Shown here in pieces: positions 1 through 7,188 of a DNA stretch of 39,580 nucleotides; positions within the stretch are counted from its first letter, which is position 1; each line of letters starts with the position of its first letter. Source of the DNA: Nitrospira sp. CG24A (GTDB lineage Bacteria > Nitrospirota > Nitrospiria > Nitrospirales > Nitrospiraceae); the NCBI GenBank assembly GCA_002869925.2, contig NEWT02000034.1, forward strand, positions 83,554-123,133. Reading direction: 5' to 3'. A program made the position numbers and the translations under genes. The notes under the pieces are model-generated. The model saw nothing but the letters and a program-made list of their open reading frames with translations, was not told the DNA's origin and made no database searches.

Positions 1-47
1 AAGGTCAAGACAATGACAATGCCGGCCAGCGGCTTGAAGAATAACAT
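1..47 (-). CDS. Membrane protein, N-terminus only (runs off window)
   Basis: Only the first 15 codons are visible, reading MLFFKPLAGIVIVLT, which is the start of a hydrophobic segment. The ATG is preceded by an AAAGGAG ribosome binding site about 6 bases upstream. The gene begins 14 bases after the stop of the GNAT relic, so the two were probably co-transcribed. The product cannot be named from this fragment; an inner-membrane protein is the most that can be said. Confidence 0.45.
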   Translation of the reverse strand, partial: MLFFKPLAGIVIVLT

Positions 48-61
48 GATGACTCCTTTTG

Positions 62-327
62 CTAAGCTTCGGTTGGACAATCCATTAAACCATTTTGGCG
101 TGCCAGAACAAAATCGGTTTCAAAGATGGCATAGGAGGACGGAGTGAGCCCCACTTTACGGTACACTGCTTGCGCGACGCTGTTGTTCTCTTCGACGTAC
201 AGGCGGATCCCACAGACATTCGGGTTTGTCTTGGCGGTAGCCATTACGATCTGATGCATTTGGCGAAAGACGCTCTGTCTACGCCAAGCAGGAAATACGA
301 CAGAGGGAGCGATGACTCCAAAAACAT
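62..327 (-). pseudogene. Truncated GNAT acetyltransferase (C-terminal part)
   Basis: The 3' part encodes a recognisable GNAT C-terminus: the acetyl-CoA loop region PAWRRQSVFRQMH, then IRLYVEENNSVAQAVYRKVG and ETDF near the end. Family members are about 150-170 residues long and only about 80 are present. The upstream residues of the open frame come from the adjacent 125-bp repeat (starting at 328), which contributes an artificial ATG at 355. The N-terminal beta-strands and helices of the fold are missing. The simplest reading is a gene cut by a deletion with one end at the repeat. The canonical QGV in the acetyl-CoA motif reads QSV, also consistent with decay. Expression as a short protein cannot be excluded. 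Confidence 0.65.
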
Positions 328-452
328 CAGGATGCTCAAAAAGGCCGTCCAGCAAGGCCGCAGGCGAGTCGAAACCGGAGGCGTACCCTCATGGGTACGT
401 TGAGGATTTCGAAGAGACGAGAACGAAGCTGGCGGGCTTTTTCAGCATCCTG
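328..452 (+). repeat. 125-bp dispersed palindromic repeat, copy 1
   Basis: The terminal inverted repeats are CAGGATGCTCAAAAAGGCC at the left and, reverse complemented, CAGGATGCTGAAAAAGCCC at the right. The centre carries a hairpin GTACCC-TCAT-GGGTAC. The right end runs straight into the AAGGAGG ribosome binding site of the next gene. It is homologous in the same orientation to 819-942 and in inverted orientation to 2822-2946. No transposase is encoded, so it is a non-autonomous, MITE-like or extragenic palindromic element. Confidence 0.85.
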
Positions 453-466
453 CTAAGGAGGACGAT

Positions 467-814
467 ATGAGTCTTGCCGACAACAAATGTATTCCCTGCC
501 GTGGCGGTGTGCCGCCGGTTCCAGCGGATCGCGCGCAGGCGTTGCTGAAAGAACTGGGTCGCGGATGGTCGTTGAACCAGACCGGACATCTTGAGCGCTT
601 GTATACGTTCAATGATTTCGCCAAGGCCTTGGCCTACGTGAACAAGGTGGGGGCCGTGGCAGAAGCAGAAGGCCACCACCCAGATTTCTATCTGGCCTGG
701 GGCAAGTGCAAGGTCGAGATTTGGACGCACAAGATTAATGGATTGACGGAAAGCGATTTCTACATGGCTGCCAAAGCCGATCGTGAGTTTGAACCATTCC
801 GGGTAGGGAGTTAA
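467..814 (+). CDS. phhB: Pterin-4a-carbinolamine dehydratase
   Basis: The 115-residue protein dehydrates 4a-hydroxytetrahydropterin, recycling tetrahydrobiopterin-type cofactors in the cytoplasm; some members also serve in molybdopterin-related metabolism. The family signature is clear: AEAEGHHPDFYLAWGKCKVE followed by WTHKINGLTESD, with the active-site histidine pair and the Trp-Thr-His segment in place. The N-terminal CIPCRGGVPPV segment is typical of the bacterial short form, and the length is normal (about 100-115). The start is set by AAGGAGG 6 bases before the ATG. The gene is flanked by two repeat copies, so it has no obvious operon partner; no aromatic amino-acid hydroxylase is in the window. 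Confidence 0.93.
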   Translation: MSLADNKCIPCRGGVPPVPADRAQALLKELGRGWSLNQTGHLERLYTFNDFAKALAYVNKVGAVAEAEGHHPDFYLAWGKCKVEIWTHKINGLTESDFYMAAKADREFEPFRVGS

Positions 815-818
815 CCCG

Positions 819-942
819 CAGGATGTTCAAAAAGGCCTTTCAGCGAGGCCGCAGCGAGCGAAGAGGCGAGGCATACTCTGTCCCGTATGTTGAGCCTCTG
901 GGCGATGCGAGAACGAAGCGGAAGGAGTTTTTCAACATCCTG
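819..942 (+). repeat. 125-bp dispersed palindromic repeat, copy 2
   Basis: It begins 5 bases after the phhB stop with CAGGATGTTCAAAAAGGCC and ends TTTTTCAACATCCTG, two bases before the AGGAGG of the radical SAM gene. It has the same orientation as copy 1 and keeps the internal CATAC...GTATG hairpin. The two copies sit in equivalent positions, each ending just before a ribosome binding site, so they could shape the 5' leaders of both downstream genes. Confidence 0.85.
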
Positions 943-956
943 CTAGGAGGCAGCAG

Positions 957-2816
957 ATGAGCGACAACGCCCAGGTTGCGCTTGTCAACATGCCGTTCAG
1001 CTATTCGAAGTTTCCCTCGATCCAATTGGGCACACTCTCCGCACTGCTCAAGTCGAAGGGCATTCCCGTCGACTGCCATCATCTGAACGTGCGTTTTGCT
1101 CACACGATCGGCGTGCCGCTCTATGAATCGATCTGCGAGAAGCGGGCGTTGTTCGGCGAGTGGATTTTTTCCTATCTGCTGTTTCGAGACAATCCGAAGC
1201 GCGCTCAGTACCCCCGCCTGTTCAAACCGGTGTTCGAACAAGTCGCCAAGGAGAGCGGACATCCAGCCTCATTCTTCGAAGAGATGGCGTCGAGAACCGC
1301 GCCACAGTTCTTGACCTGGGCTTTGACCGCCATCGACTGGGGACAGTACAAAATCGTCGGATTCACCTCCACATTCGATCAAAACGTCGCGAGCCTGACG
1401 ATGGCGAAGCTCATCAAAGATCTCTATCCCGACGTGACGATCGTCTTCGGTGGTGCAAACTACGACGGCGAGATGGGGCTGGAATATTTTCGGGCCTTTC
1501 CCTTCATCGATCATGTCGTGGTGGGAGAGGGGGAAGAGGTGTTCCCGCAATTGGTCCGCTACATTCTTGCAGGAAAGGTTGGAGCCGTTCCCGGTGGCGT
1601 GACCTACCGCGAGGGGGCAGCAATCGCGTTTACTCAGAACCACTCGCTCTTTTCGGACTTCGTGAAGACCGGCCCTCCCGATTACGACGACTACTATCAT
1701 TTACTGGCAGAGCTGGGCGAGGCGGCGCAGGGTCTCGATCGAATCCTGTTGTACGAAGGCTCGCGAGGCTGTTGGTGGGGAGAAAAACATCACTGTACAT
1801 TTTGCGGGTTGAATGCGCAAAGCATGAAGTTTCGCGCCAAATCGGCCGAGCAAGCGGCCCGGGAGATGGCCTATCTCTCCAGCCGCTACGATACGGGGCG
1901 ATTCCGTTTGGTGGATAACATCATCGATCTCAAATATATCGAGAACCTCTTTGGCCGATTCGCCGCAAATCATTGCGACCTCGACGTATTTATCGAGACC
2001 AAGAGCAATCTTCAGAAGAGTCAGATTCGAACACTCGCTGCCGGAGGCGTCAAGTGCATGCAGCCTGGCTTAGAGAGCCTGAGCCTCAATCAACTGCAAG
2101 CCATGGATAAGGGCGTGACGCCGATGCAGAATATTATCTGCCTCAAGTGGAGCGCCTACTATCATGTCGCCGTGTCCTGGAATATCTTGCTTGGATTTCC
2201 CGGTGAAACGAACGAGGACTACCAACGCCAGATCGACTTGATTCCCTCGTTGTTCCATCTACACCCGCCTGAGGCGACCGGGAAATTCTGGCTGCAACGA
2301 TTTAGCCCCTACTACACCAAACCACACGACTATGGCATCCGCATCACCGGCCCCTGGGCAGCCTACGAGTATGTCTACGACGCGCAGCAGGTAGATGTGG
2401 AGAAAATCGCCTACGATTTTGAGTATGAGCTGGACAATTGGAACGTGGAGCAACAGATTTACCAAGAATTGGTCGACCTGGTGCAGGAGTGGCAACGACT
2501 GGCTGGATCGAGCGATCGGCCGTTTCTGTATTATTCGAAGGCGATGGACTATGTCACCGTCTACGATGGTCGGAACCCAACATCGCCGATACGACGGCGC
2601 TACAATTGGCCTGCGGCTGGAATCATTGAGATTTGCAACGAAGCGGCGAAGAGCAAAAACCAAATCCTAACATTGCTAGCGAACAGACCTGAGAGCGGCG
2701 CAACGCTCGATGGAGCAATCGATGAGGCGCTCGGCGTATTGACTGCGGCACGAATTCTCTACGAAGAACGCGGCAAATACTTCACGCTCGCCATTCCCGA
2801 AAACCCCTACCTCTAA
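957..2816 (+). CDS. B12-binding radical SAM protein, RiPP maturase type
   Basis: The 619-residue protein has an N-terminal cobalamin-binding-like domain (about 1-215; FGGANYDG and DHVVVGEGEEVF segments) and a central radical SAM domain. The cluster motif reads GCWWGEKHHCTFCGLN, spacing the cysteines as C-x7-C-x2-C instead of the usual C-x3-C-x2-C. This spacing and the surrounding residues match my memory of the RiPP maturation radical SAM protein 1 family (TIGR03975), putative C-methyltransferases or modifiers of ribosomal peptides. A C-terminal region of about 230 residues completes the usual length. AGGAGG lies 6 bases before the ATG. No leader-type precursor peptide is visible beside it: both flanks are 125-bp repeats. 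The substrate is therefore unknown. Confidence 0.85.
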   Translation: MSDNAQVALVNMPFSYSKFPSIQLGTLSALLKSKGIPVDCHHLNVRFAHTIGVPLYESICEKRALFGEWIFSYLLFRDNPKRAQYPRLFKPVFEQVAKESGHPASFFEEMASRTAPQFLTWALTAIDWGQYKIVGFTSTFDQNVASLTMAKLIKDLYPDVTIVFGGANYDGEMGLEYFRAFPFIDHVVVGEGEEVFPQLVRYILAGKVGAVPGGVTYREGAAIAFTQNHSLFSDFVKTGPPDYDDYYHLLAELGEAAQGLDRILLYEGSRGCWWGEKHHCTFCGLNAQSMKFRAKSAEQAAREMAYLSSRYDTGRFRLVDNIIDLKYIENLFGRFAANHCDLDVFIETKSNLQKSQIRTLAAGGVKCMQPGLESLSLNQLQAMDKGVTPMQNIICLKWSAYYHVAVSWNILLGFPGETNEDYQRQIDLIPSLFHLHPPEATGKFWLQRFSPYYTKPHDYGIRITGPWAAYEYVYDAQQVDVEKIAYDFEYELDNWNVEQQIYQELVDLVQEWQRLAGSSDRPFLYYSKAMDYVTVYDGRNPTSPIRRRYNWPAAGIIEICNEAAKSKNQILTLLANRPESGATLDGAIDEALGVLTAARILYEERGKYFTLAIPENPYL

Positions 2817-2821
2817 CAGGG

Positions 2822-2946
2822 CAGGATACTGAAAAAGCCTGCCAGCGTCGTTCTCACATCGTTCAGGCCCTCAACGTACCCCAGGGGGTACGCCTCCGGG
2901 CCTTCACTCGCTGCGGCCTTGCTGGACAGGCCTTTTGAGTATCCTG
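2822..2946 (-). repeat. 125-bp dispersed palindromic repeat, copy 3 (inverted)
   Basis: Its reverse complement begins CAGGATACTCAAAAGGCC and ends CTTTTTCAGTATCCTG, matching copies 1 and 2. The central hairpin GTACCCC-AG-GGGGTAC is perfect. It lies between the convergent ends of the radical SAM gene and the AhpD-like gene, where the palindrome could act as a bidirectional transcription end. Copies 1 and 3 form an inverted pair around phhB and the maturase. Confidence 0.85.
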
Positions 2947-3007
2947 GAAGAATACCCGTCTCAGTAGACTTTCCTCAAGCTGCAACTAAATCGAAGCACC
3001 GATCTCA

Positions 3008-3340
3008 TCACATCGACAATTTCTCTGTGACATTACGCATCTGGATACCGTGCACAAGGGAAGATCCTCCTCGGATGGCGCAGGCAACATGAACGGCTTC
3101 CGTCATTTCTTCAATGTTCGACCCTTTTTCAAGAGAGGCCTGCGTGTAGGCATCGATGCAGTAGGGACATTGGACCGCGTGGGCGACGGCGAGGGCGATG
3201 AGGGCCTTCTCTCGCTCCGTCAACGCCCCTTCAGCGAAGACGGCGCTGTAATAGGCCATGAATTTTTCCCAGAGATCTTTGTTGCCCTTGCCCATCTCAG
3301 CAAACTTACCCAGATCGTGCGGATGATAATAGGTCTCCAT
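3008..3340 (-). CDS. AhpD-like / carboxymuconolactone decarboxylase family protein
   Basis: The 110-residue protein starts METYYHPHDL. It carries the AhpD-type core AHAVQCPYCIDAYTQA, with a C-x2-C redox pair, followed by EAVHVACAIRGG. These small helical proteins act as peroxidase-like or decarboxylase enzymes. The whole sequence resembles the subgroup annotated as arsenosugar-biosynthesis-associated peroxidase-like proteins, although no arsS-like partner is visible here. I chose the ATG at 3340 because GGAG lies 7 bases upstream and the protein matches the family N-terminus there; an upstream ATG at 3406 would add 22 unrelated residues. It lies 82 bp downstream of the unknown gene at 3423-3707 on the same strand and is probably co-transcribed with it. 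Confidence 0.85.
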   Translation of the reverse strand: METYYHPHDLGKFAEMGKGNKDLWEKFMAYYSAVFAEGALTEREKALIALAVAHAVQCPYCIDAYTQASLEKGSNIEEMTEAVHVACAIRGGSSLVHGIQMRNVTEKLSM

Positions 3341-3371
3341 ACGAGGCTCCACATTGTGACTGTTCACTATC

Positions 3372-3401
3372 GAATGCTGAAGCGGGGCCCGCTCAGCATT
3401 C
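3372..3401. repeat. Near-perfect palindrome between two minus-strand genes
   Basis: GAATGCTGAAGCGGG and CCCGCTCAGCATTC are complementary except for one bulged A, with a one-base centre. It lies in the short gap between the genes at 3423-3707 and 3008-3340. It could be an mRNA-processing or attenuation hairpin, or the relic of a palindromic element. No T-run follows on either strand. Confidence 0.5.
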
Positions 3402-3422
3402 ACCATTCCTCATAACCGTTCA

Positions 3423-3707
3423 CTACGCGTTGCTGGGCGGTTCAGGCTCGGCTTGTGCGAGGACTTGCGAAAACCGCGTGCCGACGATACCAGTGACCTT
3501 GGCCATGAGGTCGGCGACCTCTTGCCATTCCTGCGGCAGAAGATCCTGTTTCAGTTGAGGATGAATGGCCCATTGGGCATCGACTTGTGTTCCTTTTCGG
3601 CTCACAAGCACTCGTAGCAGTTCGACATCCTTGGTGCGTGATTCGGCTCCTGCGGCTTGAGGCGGACTTCCGTGTGAATCTCCTGATGGAGGTATTGAGC
3701 GTGCCAT
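3423..3707 (-). CDS. Hypothetical protein, 94 aa
   Basis: I do not recognise this family. The N-terminal third is polar and probably disordered (rich in Ser, Pro, Gly). The remainder, from about residue 27, has a regular helical pattern with acidic and hydrophobic residues (DVELLRVLVSRKG, EWQEVADLMAKVTGI). No signal peptide or cysteine is present. AAGGAG lies 9 bases before the ATG, which supports translation. It lies directly upstream of the AhpD-like gene and may be its operon partner. Confidence 0.6.
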   Translation of the reverse strand: MARSIPPSGDSHGSPPQAAGAESRTKDVELLRVLVSRKGTQVDAQWAIHPQLKQDLLPQEWQEVADLMAKVTGIVGTRFSQVLAQAEPEPPSNA

Positions 3708-3810
3708 GCTGTCTATCTCCTTCCCGCTTGTAGGAAGAGATCATACTGCATCGTCATTCTGTCTGTATATCTCGCCCGAAAACACGTGCCTCGTGAAGTG
3801 TCCCTGACCA

Positions 3811-3888
3811 CTCGCCCTCGCTCGGGTTCGAGCCTGAGCCGGGTCGAAGGCTCGACAAGCTCGGGATACCCTGAGCCCGTCGAAGGGC
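3811..3888. repeat. CTTCGAC/GCTCAGG-type intergenic repeat cluster
   Basis: Two direct units, CCTGAGCCGGGTCGAAGG (3833-3850) and CCTGAGCCCGTCGAAGG (3870-3886), flank an inverted CTCGACAAGCTCGGG segment. Related CCTTCGACAAGCTCAGG repeats are, from memory, widespread as extragenic repeats in many environmental bacteria. The stretch 3708-3966 contains no convincing gene besides this repeat. Confidence 0.7.
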
Positions 3889-3966
3889 GTATCTCGCGTG
3901 GACGATCCAACCACTCATTCTGTCCTGCGCTTCACGCTTCACGGGCGGCTGATGAGCCCTGCGGAT

Positions 3967-4785
3967 TTAGGGGGATCTTGTGTCTTCCTGGAGGAGGTCG
4001 AGCATGGCTTGGTGGATAAGCCCGTTACTTGCGACCAATTCTTGCCCATAAATCGAGTGTGACGCGCCTGTGAAGTCCGTCACGTGGCCACCGGCTTCGC
4101 GGAGAATGACGACTCCCGCCGCCATGTCCCAAGGGTTCAGCGTCACCTCCCAAAATCCATCGAACCGGCCGGCTGCGACATAGCACAGATCCAGCGCTGC
4201 CGTTCCGGTCCGGCGCAGTCCCTGTACTTTTAGTGCGAATCGCACGAAGTGATCTAAGTTATTGTTCGGGGTCTCACGAATGTCGTAGGCAAACCCTGTC
4301 ACGAGGAGCGCACGATCGAGATGGTCTGTGGCGGATACGGAAATGGGAGCCCCATTCAGGTATGCCCCATGCCCGACTTGTGCCGTGAACAGGTCATCCC
4401 TGGTCGGGTCGTAGACCACCCCGATAATTCCACATCCATCGCATTCCACCCCGATGGAGACGCAATAGGCTGGGAACCCGTGGGCGAAGTTGGTCGTGCC
4501 ATCAAGCGGATCGATCACCCATTTGTAACGGGAGGGAGCCTGCTCGGTGAGCCCACGCTCTTCGGCAAGAACAGGATGGGTTGGGAACGCGGCCTGGATC
4601 ACGTCGATGATTCGTTGTTCGGCCTGATGGTCGGCATTCGTGACAAGGTTGAGGAGCTGCTTGTGTTCAATGCGAACACCGCTGCGCGAGCATTCAATGA
4701 GAATGGCGCCGGCCTTGCGGGCCGCATCAATGGCAACAGTAAGAAGCGTGTCGAGGGATATATCTTGGTCATGGGGGAAGGACAT
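3967..4785 (-). CDS. suhB: Inositol-1-monophosphatase family protein
   Basis: The 272-residue protein is a Mg-dependent, Li-sensitive-type phosphatase that hydrolyses inositol phosphate or related sugar phosphates; SuhB members also assist rRNA transcription. The metal-binding motifs are complete: AEERG (near residue 80), VIDPLDGTTNFAHG (about 92-105), and NPWDMAAGVVILREAGG near residue 220. The length is typical (about 260-275). No clear ribosome binding site precedes the ATG, but it fits the family N-terminus. Divergent from the AT-rich region at 4800-5088. Confidence 0.92.
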   Translation of the reverse strand: MSFPHDQDISLDTLLTVAIDAARKAGAILIECSRSGVRIEHKQLLNLVTNADHQAEQRIIDVIQAAFPTHPVLAEERGLTEQAPSRYKWVIDPLDGTTNFAHGFPAYCVSIGVECDGCGIIGVVYDPTRDDLFTAQVGHGAYLNGAPISVSATDHLDRALLVTGFAYDIRETPNNNLDHFVRFALKVQGLRRTGTAALDLCYVAAGRFDGFWEVTLNPWDMAAGVVILREAGGHVTDFTGASHSIYGQELVASNGLIHQAMLDLLQEDTRSP

Positions 4786-4904
4786 GGGGCGCCATCATAA
4801 CACGAGGCGGCACGTCTACTCCGCGGAAGTGGCGTCTTTTGGTTCACCAGCCAGGGATTCCTGCCTGACCGTTGGACTCAACTATTTAAATGGAAAAGAG
4901 TTTA

Positions 4905-5063
4905 GCTTGCTGAGACAAAAGTCTTGCTTGTTTATGGACATGCTTTATAAGCGAGCAGATGTCATTACTAACAAGCAATGTTCAGTTTTAAAGCTATCAG
5001 GACATGCAAGCCACCATTGTAATTTAGCTATTGACTTGCTTTGCAAGCAATGCTATAAAGCAA
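4905..5063 (+). promoter_or_regulatory. AT-rich regulatory region with repeated TTGCTT/AAGCAA boxes
   Basis: TTGCTT occurs at 4924 and 5036, and AAGCAA (its complement) at 4973, 5045 and 5058. The pair at 5036-5050 forms a perfect inverted repeat, TTGCTT-TGC-AAGCAA, located inside the promoter spacer of the downstream gene. The region is markedly AT-richer than its neighbours. The arrangement looks like binding sites for a regulator, possibly the HARE-HTH protein itself. Confidence 0.5.
5031..5059 (+). promoter_or_regulatory. Sigma70-type promoter for the HARE-HTH gene
   Basis: The -35 element TTGACT (5031-5036) and -10 element TATAAA (5054-5059) are separated by exactly 17 bases. The predicted transcript starts near 5066, about 23 bases before the GTG start codon. 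A 6+6 inverted repeat occupies the spacer, so a bound protein would directly block RNA polymerase. Confidence 0.7.
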
Positions 5064-5088
5064 GTATGCTTCATCTGGGGGCAAGATC

Positions 5089-5598
5089 GTGGAAGAACTC
5101 ACCGATATATTGGTTGGTCTTGAACAGCGGATCAGTGCCTATAAGAACCGGCTGCAAGAGCTTGAAAAGAAGCGTCGTCGTTTGGACGACGAAATCGCCA
5201 CGATTAAAAAATACTTGGAATTGGCAGAAACGCTCTATCGCGTTGAAGCCGATAAGGCCAAGCTCGCCAGTCTCTCCAGTCAATTCTATTCCGACGAAAA
5301 AGGCACCCGACAGCGACCAAATACAGATGTCACCGACCAGTCCCGAGAAATCCTCATGGGGCGGAGTAAGTATTCTGGGAAAAGCGTGTCTGAGGCCGCC
5401 TACGAGATGCTCCGCGAGGCCAATCGATCGATGCACGCAAAAGAGCTTGTGCAGCGGTTGGTTGAGGGGGGGCTCCAGATCAAGGGAAAAACGCCATTGA
5501 CGTCAGTCGCCACGTCCTTAAAACGGGACAAGCGGTTCAAAAAAGTCGGTCCGAACACATTCGAAGCATTGGAAGAGTCCCTGATTCACGCAGTGTAA
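5089..5598 (+). CDS. Coiled-coil protein with C-terminal HARE-HTH domain
   Basis: The 169-residue protein has two parts. Residues about 5-60 are a strongly charged heptad coiled coil (LEQRISAYKNRLQELEKK and the following segment). Residues about 100-160 match the HARE-HTH winged-helix domain: SVSEAAYEMLREANRSMHAK, LVQRLVEGG, then SVATSLKRDKRF and a final FEAL strand. HARE-HTH domains occur in restriction endonucleases, RNA polymerase delta and eukaryotic ASXL proteins and are linked to DNA or modified-base recognition. The start is GTG, placed by the promoter at 5031-5059 and a GGGGG run upstream. A DNA-binding role, possibly autoregulatory, is inferred. No restriction-enzyme partner is adjacent. 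Confidence 0.72.
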   Translation: MEELTDILVGLEQRISAYKNRLQELEKKRRRLDDEIATIKKYLELAETLYRVEADKAKLASLSSQFYSDEKGTRQRPNTDVTDQSREILMGRSKYSGKSVSEAAYEMLREANRSMHAKELVQRLVEGGLQIKGKTPLTSVATSLKRDKRFKKVGPNTFEALEESLIHAV

Positions 5599-5643
5599 TG
5601 GGCCCAAGTGTGACCTCAAGATACATGAAAGGGGGTGAGAGTC

Positions 5644-5682
5644 TTGGCGACGAAGAAAGCAGCAAAGAAGAAGAAGAAGTAG
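5644..5682 (+). CDS. Lys-rich micropeptide, 12 aa (candidate)
   Basis: A strong GGGGGTGA ribosome binding site (5631-5638) precedes a TTG start by 5 bases. The frame reads MATKKAAKKKKK and stops at TAG. An alternative GTG at 5635 would give 15 residues. Composition resembles histone H1-like tails. It begins 45 bases after the HARE-HTH stop and ends 18 bases before a terminator-like hairpin, as expected for the last gene of a two-gene unit. Nucleic-acid binding is plausible but inferred from charge alone. Confidence 0.4.
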   Translation: MATKKAAKKKKK

Positions 5683-5700
5683 TCCCCTCCTTGATTCTAG

Positions 5701-5730
5701 CGTCGGGGGTAAGGCCACTTGCTCCCGACG
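5701..5730 (+). terminator. Terminator-like hairpin after the HARE-HTH unit
   Basis: CGTCGGGGGTAAG and CTTGCTCCCGACG pair around a GCCA loop. The T-run that follows is weak (TTAAATC), so intrinsic termination is plausible but not assured. The stretch 5731-5926 shows no convincing gene. Confidence 0.5.
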
Positions 5731-5926
5731 TTAAATCATACCTCAGTGACCCCACATCACACGTGTTCGTCCCAATCGGCACAACCATGCGGAAACGTTC
5801 ATTCAAGAGGCGAAGGGCCGCAGCCTGCATGCTTCATGAATATTTTGTCGCGCAGACGAAGCGAGACGAACCATTGCACCCGCGTTACGCGCTTGCAGCT
5901 GATGAAGCATTTACGAATAATGCGTG

Positions 5927-6862
5927 TTAGGAGGCTTGGAGAGCCACTAGCGATGCGGATCGTGGTGCGGCCATCGCAGAACGAGGCTCAGACGCAGTAA
6001 CCGTTTCGTCGGCATTGAGCAGCACCCAGCTATCCGGGTGAGAGAGAATCTGTTGAACCAGGCGTGTGTGTATCGCGTGCCCAGAACGCTCAGCGATCAA
6101 ATGCCCAATAACCGGGACACCGAGTAGGGAGAAATCTCCGATCAAGTCCAGGATCTTGTGTCGCACAAATTCATTCGCAAAGCGAAGACCTGATTCATTG
6201 AGAATGCCATCTTGAGAAAGAACGATCGTATTCTCTAAGTTGCCGCCTTGGCCAAGCCCGCGAGCCCATAGGGCTTCCACTTCTTGCAAAAACCCGAATG
6301 TCCTGGCATTCGCGATCTCGTGCTCAAACGCATGGGCAGAGTGCTCATAGACGTAGGTCTGAGTCTGGATCAACGGGTGATTGTAATGAATGGAGTAGGT
6401 GATCTTGGCAGTCGAAGAGGGCTCAATGCGAACTCGACGAGCTCCATCCACAACTTCGAGAGGCCTCGTGATCTTCAGATAGGGCTGCCGCCTGCCCTGG
6501 GAAGCAATTCCAGCTGACCGAATCAAGCGAACAAAGTGTGCTGCACTGCCGTCCATGGCAGGTGCCTCACCCGCATTCAGCTCCACATAGGCGTTATCGA
6601 CATTGAGCCCGGCTAAGGCTGCCAAGACGTGCTCGATCGTCTTGACCTGGAAACCATTACCACTAATAGCGGTGCAGAGCTCAGTAGGTACCACATGCTT
6701 AATAGAAGCCGCGAGGGACGCTCCGTTGTGGCCATTTCGGTTGATAAAAACGACGCCTGTACTGATAGGCGCAGGCTTCAGCGTGAGGGTGACCGGCTGT
6801 CCAGAGTGGAGCCCGACCCCTGTACAACTCACTGCATTTGCTAATGTTTGCTGAGTTCTCAC
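5927..6862 (-). CDS. lpxC: UDP-3-O-acyl-N-acetylglucosamine deacetylase
   Basis: The 311-residue enzyme performs the first committed step of lipid A synthesis, the zinc-dependent deacetylation of UDP-3-O-acyl-GlcNAc, so the organism has a Gram-negative outer membrane. The motifs are intact: KTIEHVLAALAGLNVDN with zinc ligand His78, HKILDLIGDFSLLG with the second His/Asp pair, and SGHAIHTRLVQQIL with the catalytic His. The last 25 residues, rich in Ala and Ser, are a nonconserved tail. The start codon is GTG; an overlapping ATG at 6867 is out of frame and stops at once. GGAG lies about 9 bases upstream. The gene follows the kinase-regulator pair on the same strand after a 326-bp gap, so it probably has its own promoter. 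Confidence 0.95.
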   Translation of the reverse strand: MRTQQTLANAVSCTGVGLHSGQPVTLTLKPAPISTGVVFINRNGHNGASLAASIKHVVPTELCTAISGNGFQVKTIEHVLAALAGLNVDNAYVELNAGEAPAMDGSAAHFVRLIRSAGIASQGRRQPYLKITRPLEVVDGARRVRIEPSSTAKITYSIHYNHPLIQTQTYVYEHSAHAFEHEIANARTFGFLQEVEALWARGLGQGGNLENTIVLSQDGILNESGLRFANEFVRHKILDLIGDFSLLGVPVIGHLIAERSGHAIHTRLVQQILSHPDSWVLLNADETVTASEPRSAMAAPRSASLVALQAS

Positions 6863-7188
6863 ACCATCACTCCAATTAACACACGGTCGTTATAAGCAAC
6901 ACGCATGCCAGTTCATAGCATCGAGATAAATGCATGTATATATTTGAAAAGACAAGATAAATTAACTTATGTGTCGGTATACACTCATGTTGTAAAAACA
7001 CGACACCTGTGACTTTTCAAGGATTATTGAATCGAATTGACCATCTTTACCCATGATAGGTCGGCGCGAGCGAACAATAGCTCACAGGCTCTCTGTGGCC
7101 AGCAAGAAAGCGGGGTCATCCATTGGTTTAGGCGGAACAGGCAAGTCAGTCGCGGGACAAACTCGTTTCCACTCAGCAGCCTAAACAA
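6863..7188. other. Intergenic region upstream of lpxC
   Basis: No gene is apparent in these 326 bases. The half next to lpxC (6863-7030) is AT-rich and probably contains its promoter, though I cannot fix the -35/-10 pair with confidence. A GTGTCG...CGACAC inverted repeat (6971-6976 and 7001-7006) brackets an AT-rich loop. Confidence 0.4.

Noticed and set aside
389-730. Minus-strand frame opposite phhB
   Set aside because: Antisense shadow of a well-recognised enzyme; its start region lies in the gene and its end in the repeat.
4640-5500. Long plus-strand frame of 286 codons
   Set aside because: It is antisense to suhB and overlaps the HARE-HTH gene in another frame; it crosses the AT-rich promoter and has no family resemblance.
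5598-5930. 110-codon frame after the HARE-HTH gene
   Set aside because: It overlaps the Lys-rich micro-ORF and the terminator hairpin and lacks motifs; the GGGGGTGA site fits the micro-ORF better.
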